A stretch of 64,000 nt of DNA. It comes from Aurantiochytrium sp. KH105. Its lineage: Eukaryota; Sar; Bigyra; Thraustochytrida; Thraustochytriidae. Position 1 is the stretch's first letter. Each line of letters starts with the position of its first letter. Below, piece by piece: positions 52,631-61,741 of this stretch. The stretch lies in contig BGKB01000059.1 in the NCBI GenBank assembly GCA_003116975.1, positions 62,001 to 126,000 of the forward strand. Direction: 5' to 3'. The notes under the pieces are model-generated. The model was not told the origin of the DNA. It did no database searches and saw only the letters and a list, made by a program, of their open reading frames with translations. The translations under genes and the position numbers were made by a program.

Positions 52631-53383
52631 ATGGGGACGAACCTGTGCAAGGTGGACCAGGCCAGGGATCTCTGTGTGGACTTTGAGAGGACGAGCTTCG
52701 CGCGAGGGGAATACAAGCGCGCATTTCGAGGCGTAGAGAGGGGCTCCGAGGACCGCGTGGTGGTCAAGGCATACGCAGACCGGTGGCGCGCGGCGCAGGA
52801 CCTCGATGTGGACGTTCGCATGCACAAGGAGGCACACGCGCTGGCAGTGAAATTCAACGCGCTCAAGCTACCCGCAACCCGCGAAATCGTCTTTGTCGAG
52901 CCGCGACGCGCCCACGTTGTCATTACGCGTCCCTGCTCAGGGCTGGCGCCCGGCGATAGAGTTACCGTGGAGCCGGAACTTGTCGGCCACTATCAAAAGT
53001 TTCTCTCCAACAATGGGACCTTTGCGCGCGGCCATTCCAGCCTGACTGCTTTTGCACACTGGACCTTCCACCACACCAAGGGTGCCAAAATATTCGTCGA
53101 TTTGCAAGGCGTCAAGACAAAGGATGGCTATGTACTTACTGATCCGGCTATCCATTCGCGCGATGGACGTTACGGCGATCTTGACCTGTCTACCGTCGGC
53201 ATGCAAGCCTTTTTCGCCAACCACAAGTGTACCCATGCTTGCCGGGGTCTCCGTCGTCCTTCTGGTGGGGTCAAGTTTGGCGTCGACGACTGCGAGAAAA
53301 TTATGCGAGACCGTCTCGTTCGGGCAAAGTCGTCTTCTCGCATTGTTATGCCCGCCCCATCGGGGGCGCTTCGTTACCAGTGA
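52631..53383 (+). CDS. Atypical alpha-kinase (MHCK/eEF2K family), catalytic domain only (250 aa)
   Basis: Transfers phosphate from ATP to Ser/Thr of protein substrates. The ATG at 52631 is the first in frame; upstream frame is GTG-initiated spacer. N-lobe: GEYKRAFRG and the ATP-binding Lys in VVVKAY, then a helix with HKEAHALAVKFN. C-lobe: LTAFAHWTFHH, the DLQGVK loop, the metal-binding LTDPAIHS segment, and the zinc-site pattern F-x-x-H-x-C-x-x-x-C (FFANHKCTHACRGL). These are the hallmark blocks of alpha-kinases. There are no added WD40, ion-channel or SEL1 parts, so substrate choice cannot be guessed. A short basic tail (RLVRAKSSSR) ends the protein. The gene is divergent from the EDR2_C gene and followed after 265 bases by the tRNA-editing gene in the same orientation. 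Confidence 0.92.
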   Translation: MGTNLCKVDQARDLCVDFERTSFARGEYKRAFRGVERGSEDRVVVKAYADRWRAAQDLDVDVRMHKEAHALAVKFNALKLPATREIVFVEPRRAHVVITRPCSGLAPGDRVTVEPELVGHYQKFLSNNGTFARGHSSLTAFAHWTFHHTKGAKIFVDLQGVKTKDGYVLTDPAIHSRDGRYGDLDLSTVGMQAFFANHKCTHACRGLRRPSGGVKFGVDDCEKIMRDRLVRAKSSSRIVMPAPSGALRYQ

Positions 53384-53648
53384 AGGACTGCTGTGACCCT
53401 TTCACGAACTTGATTGTATTATGTATAGTATTTATAGACATCGCATCTCAGTGACGCATGCTTCGTTCGTTCACCAAGAAGTACCTTTATACTGATGCCG
53501 TCTGGCCTTGCTGCTAAAAGACCTAGCTAGTTGTACTAGGTACTATCAAGTGTCTTTCTTTGTTCGAGAATCAAACGTGTTGTGCGTCATCGCGACCCGA
53601 AAGGCTTCCTCAGATCCCGAACGCAAACAATCAATCATTCAATCAAAA

Positions 53649-55133
53649 ATGGCTCCGACACCGCCGTACATCTTGGCATGCCAGAACGACAGGTGAGTGA
53701 CAACGCGATGCAGACGTACGCGCGGGGGGTGCGTCGTCTTCGCGGCCTCGGACCTCCCCGCCCGCTCGTTGCGCGCGCGCGCGCACGTCCCGCCCCGAGA
53801 CTGACGTGAAAGCGAGAATTGTCCTTGTTCATGACCACGACGACGCAGCCACCTGCGCGAACTCGCCGGCCTCGAGGTGGTCGAGTGCAAGCGCACCGAG
53901 GGTGAGAATGCCGCCGGCAAGGACAAGGATGCCGGCGACACGGCGAGCTTCCTCGTGCAGCTGAGCGACACCGTGCTCTTCGCCGAGGGTGGCGGCCAGC
54001 CGAGCGACACCGGCGCCCTGGAGACCCCCGAACAGACGGTGCGCGTGCGCCACGTGGAGCGCGCCGAGGATGGCAGCGTCTGGCACGCTGTTGATGTCGA
54101 GCTGCCTCCAGGGACCAAAGTGACGGCTCGCGTTGACTGGGATCGGCGCAGAGATCACATGGCACAGCACTCGGGACAGCATCTCATCACCGCCGTCGCG
54201 CTGCGCACAATTGGCTACGATACCGGAAGCTGGTCCATGGGACCTTACCCGCAACCCTCGTACCTCGATCTTCTCGGTCCCAAACTCACGCAGGAACAGA
54301 TTGATCAGCTCGAGCGCGACGTCAACGATGCCATACTCGATGACCACGCCGTCACGGTGCGCACCTATACCAGCGAGGAATTGGCGAACCTGGGAGATGA
54401 AGTTCGCTTCAAGGAACGACCTTCCAGTGAGTTCCCAATCCGTGTCGTCTCCATCGCCGCCCTCGATGACAATATGTGCTGCGGCACCCATGTCAAGCGA
54501 GTCTCCGAGCTCCAAGCTGTCAAGCTGCTCAAAAATGACTTTCTCAACAAGAAACAGTCCCAGATCAATCGCCTGCAATTTGTCGCTGGACCTCGCCTCT
54601 TGCGGTGCACAGGGGATCTCTCGACACGATCTCTGGCTCTCACCGCCGCTCTTGGCGCTGCCGGCGACGACCAGCTTGACCGCGTGTCTCAATTGCAGTC
54701 TGCATCGAAAAAGCTTCAGAACGAGATGAAGTCTGTTCTCACAGATCTCGCCAACCTCGTCGGCCCGAACCTCGTGGCGCAGGAGGAGAAGGAGCAGAGC
54801 GGTATTATTGTCTACCACCGGCGCGAAGGATCGCCGCAGTTCATGGAGGCGCTATCCAAAGCTATAGCTGCCGCCGCAAGCTCTGAAATGCGCGTTTTCT
54901 TCACCATCGGAGACGAGACGGCCCGCGGCGGGGGCAGCGGCGCGTTTCTGCTGACGGGGCCCGCGGAGGGTCTCGATGCTCTCAACAAGGTTGCAATCGA
55001 TACTTTGGGTGCCAAGGGGGGAGGCAAGGGCAAGCGTTTTCAAGGAAAGATTCCCGAAGGCTCGCTGACTGCCAAGTCGCTCAAGGAAGCTCACGCAGGC
55101 CTTCGAGAGGCCCTCAAGACAATCTCGCAGTAA
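53649..55133 (+). CDS. AARSD1: Alanyl-tRNA editing protein, AARSD1/AlaX type (442 aa, two exons)
   Basis: Removes wrongly attached amino acids (serine, glycine) from tRNA-Ala in the cytosol. Exon 1 is 53649-53692 and exon 2 is 53849-55133. The 156-nt intron begins GTGAGT and ends GACGCAG. Splicing rebuilds CQND-S-HLREL, matching the CQRDS start of animal AARSD1. Landmarks: FAEGGGQPSDTG of the second-domain barrel, the zinc site made by HSGQH and CCGTH, and the C-terminal DHHA1-like part with GKGKRFQGKI. The order and length match human AARSD1 (412 aa). A coiled region (about 265-300) joins the two halves. All key zinc ligands are present, so activity is expected. Editing of Ser versus Gly is known for the family, not shown here. 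Confidence 0.95.
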
Positions 55134-55380
55134 AGAGGACTAATGTCATGTCGTGCCCAAAAAAAAACAAAAACTAAATTGAATGTTGTTATCTCAGACC
55201 CTTGACCTTGATTGATTGTGTACAAAACAAGCAAGAAAACGAGTCTCGAAAAAGAGGCACTTCAGCCGCACGCGCAGACTTCGACTTGCGTTTGACGTCT
55301 CACGGAAGCCAAATTTAACACAACAAAGCTGACCAGCTGTTTTTTCTTTCTGCCCTGTGTACTTTTCCTTTCATCTATTA

Positions 55381-58300
55381 TCAAGCTATGCATCGAAAGA
55401 ATCGGTCGTACTGCTCGCGAACCTCGTCATTGCCAAGAACCGAATAGGCTTCGGCCACACGTTTAAACGTTGTCTCGCTCTTGCGTCTCTCCATCTCGGG
55501 CGCGGCCTGTGTTTTGTCCGGATGATGTTTGAGCGCAAGACGATGAAAGGCCTTTTTGATGGAGACACGATCAATCCCAGCACCTTGTGTGAGCCCCAGC
55601 GCCTGATAGTAGTTCTTGATACGACCCTTGGAATCGAGCCATGCAGTGACATTTGCAGACCCAAAAGATCCGCCTCCCCAGGTCCTTGAGCCCGCGGTGC
55701 GAGGGCGTGGACCCCGCGATGAAGACGAAGACGAAGAATACGAAGAAGATGTCGACGATTTTGAAGCTCGTCCTGGACCCTTGCCCGTCGATGCATTGGA
55801 AGTGTGACGAGGACGCGACCCACGCGAAGAAAACCATTCTCGCCAGTGCTCATCTTGACGCTCCTTCCAAGATTTTGGCTTGGCAGAGGCAGGACGAGGT
55901 CTCGATCCTGCTGACGCAGCACCAGAAGATGCCGAAGGCGGTTTGCTTCGCTCGGGAGTCTTTTCACTAGGCCGTGGGCGCGCATTCTTTTGACGCGCGG
56001 CCCTGGCGTCCGCCTCAGCCTTCTGCAGGCTTGAAATCCGCAGTTCAAGCTCATTGAGTTCCTGCTGATGCGTGGCCTTTTGCGTATGATCCCGTCGAAA
56101 AACACGATGATAGTCGGCTCGAGCACGTAAGAGAAAACTGAGCTCATCGTGGAGTTGCGCGCCAGCGCGTGCACGGCGCAGCATCGCTTTCGTGTAGTTG
56201 GGATCAAGACGAAGAGCCTCGTCGCAGTCGTTAAGAGCCAGCTTATACTGCTTGCGCGCCATATGTGTGGCGGCCCGATTGCTGTGCAGGATAGCACTGA
56301 ATTTGGGGCTCGTACATCTTGCCAGCGCTGCAGAGTAATGGTCCAAGGCTTTGCTATATTGCCCTTTGGCAAAAAGAGCGTTTCCTTTTGCCTTGTCCTC
56401 GCTTAAGCGCCGCCAAAGCGTTAAAGAAACCCGACTTTCGCCCTGCATAAAGATGTCTTCAATGCTCTGAGCGAGATGCACGGCTTCGTCGACTTTTCCA
56501 TGCGCGTAGGCGCACCTGGCCTCCCCCATAGTCATGTTCGCAAGAAGACGACGATCTGTTTTAGCGTCCAGTTCTCCCTTGACTTTTTCACAAAAAGTCG
56601 CAGCATCGGCCCACCGTTTCGCTTTCAGCAGAGCATCCACTTTAAGGGAAAGACCCTGCACAGAGACGGGGCACACTGCCAGGAGCGAGTCGATATGCCG
56701 CAGACATCGCAAGGGCTTGTTCTGTTTCAATGCCTCCTCCGCCTGAGACTGCAATGTTCCGGCTTTTGAGACCTCTTGAAGCTTGACACTTGCAACACTC
56801 ACGTAATCGAGTCCCCACAAAACCAAGAGTTCTGGATGTTTGCGCATACCTTCAACGGCCTTGGCGAGTTTGCGTCTTGCGTTGCCCAAGTGGCCATGCA
56901 AGAGGTCGACCTGGCTCTGCATGGTGAGTCCGAGGCCGAGCAACGTGTCTGCCAGAAGATGCGATCGATGACCTCCAACTTCTTCAAGAGCTGCTGCACA
57001 GTCCAGCTTTGCGCAGCGAATCCGTGACCTCCGAATTCGCTCCGTCTCAGCCACCTCGCTCCACTTGAGATAGGTCTCGGCGCGCTGTACAAGTACGGGA
57101 ATGCGCCACTCGAGCGACTCGCTGGACATCTTCTTGAGCATGTCGTCGCATAATTCTCCACATCGGCGATATTCCGTGTTGTATAGCGCAAACTGCACCT
57201 TTTTCCTCCACGCCTCAACTGCGGCCTTGCGTTTATTAGTCTCGGCATCGTCCTGGACGCTCCCCGCGTCAGGTGGTGCTTTCGGCGGAGAGACGTCGGC
57301 CGTTTCCTTCGATACATCATCGTTTGTCGATGCTTTTTCTCTTGACTCCTCTTTGCCGGTTGTCGACTTTTTCCTGTCTGTGCGCTGTCGACTTTCAGAA
57401 GCCAAATCCCTCTTGCTATCATTTGGTGTCGTCTGTAATTTTGCTCCAGGGGAATTATCAGCAGGAGTTTCCTCAGAAGGAGGAACCGCTGAAAATTTAA
57501 CGGGACGCTTTGCAGCAGACGCAGGCTTTGCAAAAGTAGCAGGAGGCGCAGACGCAGGTTTGGCAGCACATGCAAAAGCAGCACTTGCAGAGGCAGCACT
57601 TGCAGAGGCAGCACTTCCAGAAGCAGCACCAGCAGAATTTGAGGAACGAGTTGAAGCAGTTCTAGCAGGCTTTGCAACACTGGCAGAAGCGGTAGATGTA
57701 GGCTTTACAGGACTTGCGGACTTCGTGACACCAGCAGAAGCAGCAGATGCAGGTTCTGCAGCAGCGGACGCTGCAATAGTAGGATCTGGGTCCCCGGGCT
57801 TTGCAACACCAACAGAAGCAGCAGTGGATGATGTAGCGGTGCTGTTTGTAGCGAAATGATCAACAGCACCTGTTTGTGCTGTATCAGGGACTACTTTCGT
57901 CTGAACGCGATTCTGTTTTTTGCTGGGCTTCGCATCGCTCATCCTCTTGTTGGCCAATCCTTCACGTGGTGAGGCGGCATCCTTTCCGTTTATGCGGGCT
58001 GATTTCCCTTGTGTTGTGCTCAAAGCAGTACGGCCGACTTGGACACCGGAAAGAGGTGATTCCGGGTGGGCATCAGTAGTCTCTTGCATCTTGCGCGACG
58101 ATGGTCCTGGTGCTGACTTGACGCCATTCTCCGAGCTTGACATGGCCTTGGTAGCAGCTACATTCTGCTCCGGGAGAGATTCAGCTTTGTTTCTCGACGA
58201 GCGATGAGCACTCTTGCGAGTGTCGACACTTCTTGTGGGCTGTGTGTTGGCTCGAGCAGCGGTATTTTCTGCTACATGATCTTGAGGAACTTCTCGGTCG

Positions 58301-58683
58301 GTGTGATGATTCTCATGCGATGCCTTCAAATTGGTAAAGTCTGAAAGTGATGCTGGCTTTTGAAAGTAGCTCTTGCGCTTGTGCCGGTTACTGGGGCAAG
58401 CGCAAACTTTGCATGCAAGGCTCTTGGGTGACTTCCGTTGAAACTCGCGACACCTACCACACCGGCACTTGCCACGCTTGATCCCGAAAGCGTCTGCATT
58501 ATTGCTTGGTGCCGCGATGTCTTCTTGTTCCTCTGGTCTACGTCCTGCGTCAAACTTGGTGCTGCGAGCGCTACTCGTCGCTGTGCGCGGGCTATCCTCC
58601 ACGCGCTCATCCAACGCGTCCCGGTGCGCGAGTTTTCCATGCTCGAAAACGTCTCCCCCGAGCGAGCTTCTGGGGCGTGGCAT
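55381..58683 (-). CDS. TPR-DnaJ co-chaperone (DNAJC7-like) with N-terminal cysteine cluster and Ala-rich linker (1100 aa)
   Basis: ATG at 58683, single exon. The C-terminus is a J domain (about 1025-1095: YYQALGLTQGA, HRLALKHHPDK with the HPD triad, AEAYSVLGNDEVREQYDRF) that would stimulate an HSP70. Before it, TPR-type helices run from about 500 to 930, including GNALFAKGQYSKALDHYSAAL and a carboxylate-clamp-like second unit (HSNRAATHMARKQYKLALNDC). This TPR-then-J order is that of DNAJC7/p58IPK. A G/S-rich linker (about 930-1010) precedes the J domain. The first 470 residues are disordered, S/T/K-rich, with SAASAA/KPAS repeats (about 285-400). Residues about 72-102 hold a compact cysteine set (CRCGRC ... 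CKVCACPSNRH) that may bind zinc. That cluster is not part of the DNAJC7 family and is the odd feature. Confidence 0.9.
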   Translation of the reverse strand: MPRPRSSLGGDVFEHGKLAHRDALDERVEDSPRTATSSARSTKFDAGRRPEEQEDIAAPSNNADAFGIKRGKCRCGRCREFQRKSPKSLACKVCACPSNRHKRKSYFQKPASLSDFTNLKASHENHHTDREVPQDHVAENTAARANTQPTRSVDTRKSAHRSSRNKAESLPEQNVAATKAMSSSENGVKSAPGPSSRKMQETTDAHPESPLSGVQVGRTALSTTQGKSARINGKDAASPREGLANKRMSDAKPSKKQNRVQTKVVPDTAQTGAVDHFATNSTATSSTAASVGVAKPGDPDPTIAASAAAEPASAASAGVTKSASPVKPTSTASASVAKPARTASTRSSNSAGAASGSAASASAASASAAFACAAKPASAPPATFAKPASAAKRPVKFSAVPPSEETPADNSPGAKLQTTPNDSKRDLASESRQRTDRKKSTTGKEESREKASTNDDVSKETADVSPPKAPPDAGSVQDDAETNKRKAAVEAWRKKVQFALYNTEYRRCGELCDDMLKKMSSESLEWRIPVLVQRAETYLKWSEVAETERIRRSRIRCAKLDCAAALEEVGGHRSHLLADTLLGLGLTMQSQVDLLHGHLGNARRKLAKAVEGMRKHPELLVLWGLDYVSVASVKLQEVSKAGTLQSQAEEALKQNKPLRCLRHIDSLLAVCPVSVQGLSLKVDALLKAKRWADAATFCEKVKGELDAKTDRRLLANMTMGEARCAYAHGKVDEAVHLAQSIEDIFMQGESRVSLTLWRRLSEDKAKGNALFAKGQYSKALDHYSAALARCTSPKFSAILHSNRAATHMARKQYKLALNDCDEALRLDPNYTKAMLRRARAGAQLHDELSFLLRARADYHRVFRRDHTQKATHQQELNELELRISSLQKAEADARAARQKNARPRPSEKTPERSKPPSASSGAASAGSRPRPASAKPKSWKERQDEHWREWFSSRGSRPRHTSNASTGKGPGRASKSSTSSSYSSSSSSSRGPRPRTAGSRTWGGGSFGSANVTAWLDSKGRIKNYYQALGLTQGAGIDRVSIKKAFHRLALKHHPDKTQAAPEMERRKSETTFKRVAEAYSVLGNDEVREQYDRFFRCIA

Positions 58684-59374
58684 GTCCCTTCACGCCACTG
58701 CCTCTAGGCCCGCTGCACCCCGCCACGGCCACGCCGCGCCGCGCCCCTTGCTTCGCCTGGACCTGCTCGAGTCCAGCAGATCAATACGTTTGGCCGTTCT
58801 GGGACTCGAAGCGACGCCGCCAAGGTTCGACGATTGGAGTTCTGCTTTCTGTTGACTTGCGTTGTAACGCAATGACACAGAAAGGGTAAAGTTCAATTCT
58901 CTGTGTCAGTGAACAGGAGAAGTCGCTCGCAGCCTCGTCTCCCAGAGCTGGTCTTCTGCAAGCACTGCATCCTGACGTCGCACTCTACCCAAGCGTACAT
59001 CCCGAAAGGCGACGACCTCAGTACCAAACGAAAACGCAAGCAACCGGGCGAGCGAGGCCCACCTTGAAACAGGAACGTATAGTAGCACGTCTGAGACCCT
59101 TAATTTCAACGCATTCGTCACAACATCTTCAAGCGAATTACAAATCATCCTGAAAATCGACTGCTTTATCATCTCGTCTTCATTTTCGTTCGATGCGAAG
59201 GGGCTTCCTTTTCTCCTTTTATATTTTTTGACCCTATCTACGCACAACGCCCAGCTGGACAGGATGCGCCGAGCGAGATTGAATTTGATAAGAGAAAGTA
59301 TGATAAAAACAAAACCGTGCCCACAAACACCCCCACACACTTTGATGCATTGGCGGCCGATGTTCACAATGAAT
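58684..59374. other. Spacer between the DnaJ and F-box genes
   Basis: Promoter side of the minus-strand DnaJ gene and 3' flank of the F-box gene. Composition is closer to balanced than in other spacers. A 153-codon minus-strand frame (58906-59367) begins with GTG and shows no domain I know; I do not call it. Confidence 0.45.
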
Positions 59375-60586
59375 CTAGTATGACCTTTTCAGATCCATGT
59401 GCAAAGCTTCCATGCCGGGAGCGTTGCGCAGAGCTGCATATTTTGTGCGAACTTTTCGAGGCAAATTCCGACACGAGTCGACCATGGCAAGGCGAAACGA
59501 AGGACACGCCTCAAAGCGACTCAATGTGTTCACGCCTATTCGGGTGGATGAGAGGTCAACGACGCGGAGACTGGGCCCAAATGTGAGCCCACGAGTATCT
59601 GAGCTCTGTCCTTGTGTCGCGGTGAAGTACTCGTCTGTATGAGGACATCGCGCTGCAGAGAGGAGCTGCAGTGCGGGCAAGACATCCTCGTAAAGCATAC
59701 GCTGAAAACCGTTGGACAAAGCGATGCCGTCAAGCACAAAAGAGCGTAAACGAGGGGCGTACCAGTCGAGGATGGTTGGAAAAGTCTGAAGGGAATCGGT
59801 CAAGTTGACGTACTCGATGGTGGGCGCGACACGGCGCAAGGTATCGACCAAATGCGGCGCAGACATTTGGTGACGTCCGCAATCGACGAGAGTGAGTCGC
59901 ACGAGCGGGGGTGGAGGATCCGGCAACGCATGGATTCCCATGCAATTAGTAAGCCAGCACGCGCCGACAACGAGGAGATCCTTGACGGAACTCAGGTCGG
60001 CCATACGTTGGGCAAATTTATCTTCGAGACCACTCGCAAAATACAAACGAAGGCTCTTGAGCTTGAGAGGGGAGCCCATCGTTCGAAGAGTTTGGGGAAA
60101 GATAACGTGTTCCAGGTCTAAGAATTCAAGTGTTTCGAGCTGTTCTTGGGCAAGCAACAATTTCAGCCCGGCGGATCCGCGGGGCGGTCTGCGCACCTTA
60201 GCGCCGCGAAGATTTGGCAAGGAGCCCAAGAGCCTCTCATAATCGCGCCAAATGAGCTTGGTCTTAAGCTGCGTTAGGTCCAAAAAATGAACGGATTCTG
60301 CAAAGCGCGGAGAGGCAACTACGCGCTCAAGAAACGGCGTCGCCGACTTGTATAGCTCGATCCAGCAGTTTCGCATACCCACGCGGTCCGCCGCCTCACG
60401 CCACGCGGAGTTGATCGTTCTGCACGCGGCCCAGTCGCGTGGCGTGCCAACGAAGGGGACGATCTCACTCGCGAGTGCGTCGAGTTGGACTCTACTGCCA
60501 GCAGCAGGACGCGGTTGTCGCGAGCCTCTTGTGGCGGACGGAGCTCCCTGGCTTCGCGCCTTGCGCTTTCGCGCGGAGGTGGCCAT
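59375..60586 (-). CDS. F-box-like protein with leucine-rich repeats (403 aa)
   Basis: The ATG at 60586 (MATSARKRKARSQ) is the first in frame; the frame extends upstream to a GTG at 60676. After a basic R/S/A-rich N-terminus, residues about 35-75 fit an F-box-like helix set (ALASEIVPFVGTPRDWAACRTINSAWREAAD), the part that normally binds Skp1 of an SCF ubiquitin ligase. The rest has irregular leucine-rich repeats (LRGAKVRRP, LETLEFLDLEHV, LKLKSLRLYF, LVRLTLVDCG, IEYVNLTDS, LRSFVLDGI, LRVVDLSS), a typical substrate-binding layout. The F-box match is moderate, the LRR match good. Substrates unknown. Promoter lies in the 0.9-kb spacer before the LC8 gene. Confidence 0.8.
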   Translation of the reverse strand: MATSARKRKARSQGAPSATRGSRQPRPAAGSRVQLDALASEIVPFVGTPRDWAACRTINSAWREAADRVGMRNCWIELYKSATPFLERVVASPRFAESVHFLDLTQLKTKLIWRDYERLLGSLPNLRGAKVRRPPRGSAGLKLLLAQEQLETLEFLDLEHVIFPQTLRTMGSPLKLKSLRLYFASGLEDKFAQRMADLSSVKDLLVVGACWLTNCMGIHALPDPPPPLVRLTLVDCGRHQMSAPHLVDTLRRVAPTIEYVNLTDSLQTFPTILDWYAPRLRSFVLDGIALSNGFQRMLYEDVLPALQLLSAARCPHTDEYFTATQGQSSDTRGLTFGPSLRVVDLSSTRIGVNTLSRFEACPSFRLAMVDSCRNLPRKVRTKYAALRNAPGMEALHMDLKRSY

Positions 60587-61471
60587 TGGCCTCGTTGTGT
60601 CAGTCAGTCTGATCTGAGAAGTGGTTTGCTGATGATTTGCGGCGATTAGCCTGGTGATCAGCCTCCTTTGATCCACACATCTACCTTACAGTAAGCCTTC
60701 GCCTAAGTTGCTCCAAAGCTTTTCGTCACGATGATGACCACGACTCACACCATTTCTTCGATCTTCGCTTCTCAGAATTGCCGCATGGAGCGCATGATTT
60801 TCCGGCCGGGTTTGATTGGGGCAGACGAGTCTTTTCTTGCATCGTCATTGAACACCCACCATGTGTGGCCGGAGATCCACCCACACGCTTGAGCTAAGAT
60901 GAAACAAGACAAGGAAACCTTTGAATTACTGAAAGGAACCAGAACATCGTGATTGGTAATTTGTAGTAGGAGTGGTAGTAGTTGTTGTTGTTGAATTTGG
61001 AGGCGTAGGAGAACATCATCTGCGACTGCCGGGGCGCAGGCTGGCGGACTATTAGTATGAGAGTATGATCGGCAGCCGAATTGATGGGATGAATTATACG
61101 AGCGACCGACTGACTGACCGACTGACTGACAGACTGAATTTGAAACTGACGAAACGAGGAATACGGAAAGCGCTGGCGTACTCGAGCCTGCTTGCTGGCT
61201 AAGCTGGCTTCCCTGCAGCCAAAACGAACACCAAAACGCGCAGGCCGGAATACCACACAAGTCAAGTCAAGTCAGTCCGCGTCTAGCGTCAGAAACGAAA
61301 AAGCAAGACAGAAAGGCAGCCAAACAGCCAGGCACTCGTCGCCTCATCGCACCAATACACAGACATGTCCGTCAGTCAGCCATGTCGGCTGGCAGACGGG
61401 TCGCGACTACGATCGTTTACTTTGCAGAAGAAAGGACAGGCAGACGGGCTGCCTGGCCGGCCAGTTCGCGC
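60587..61471. other. Spacer between the F-box and LC8 genes
   Basis: Contains GTAGTAGTTGTTGTTG words (about 60970-60992), a GACTGACC/GACTGACT run (about 61105-61135) and AAGTC repeats (61259-61275). No gene seen. Confidence 0.45.
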
Positions 61472-61741
61472 TTAGCCACTCTTGAAGAGCAAAATAGCAA
61501 TCTGCGAGAGGTAAAGGTAGATGAAGTGCTTGGTCTCATGGGTGACGTAGGAGCCAAAGTTGCGGCCGACGATGCAGTGCCAGGTCGGGCCGTACTTTTT
61601 GTCGAACTCCTTCTTGATGAAGGCAGCAATGTCCTTCTCGATGTTGTACTTTTCGAGAGCCTGCGATGCGCAGTCAACTACATCCTGCTGCATCTCCTCC
61701 GACATGTCGGCATTCTTGATCACGGCCTTGCGCTCCGCCAT
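61472..61741 (-). CDS. DYNLL1: Dynein light chain LC8 (89 aa)
   Basis: Homodimeric hub protein of cytoplasmic dynein and other complexes. The full 89 residues align by eye with the near-invariant LC8 family: [34 protein letters not shown] and [11 protein letters not shown], with [17 protein letters not shown] closing the protein. Length equals that of animal and algal LC8. Single exon with ATG at 61741. The five bases before the ATG are preceded by AACCAACAG on the coding strand, which could be the acceptor of a 5'-UTR intron. Upstream at 62367-62532 lies a phased array of CAAGTG motifs. In flagellate or zoospore-forming protists LC8 also sits in axonemal dyneins. Confidence 0.98.
   Translation of the reverse strand: MAERKAVIKNADMSEEMQQDVVDCASQALEKYNIEKDIAAFIKKEFDKKYGPTWHCIVGRNFGSYVTHETKHFIYLYLSQIAILLFKSG

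Noticed and set aside
58906-59367. 153-codon minus-strand frame between the DnaJ and F-box genes
   Set aside because: GTG-initiated, no recognisable domain, and located in the expected promoter of the DnaJ gene.
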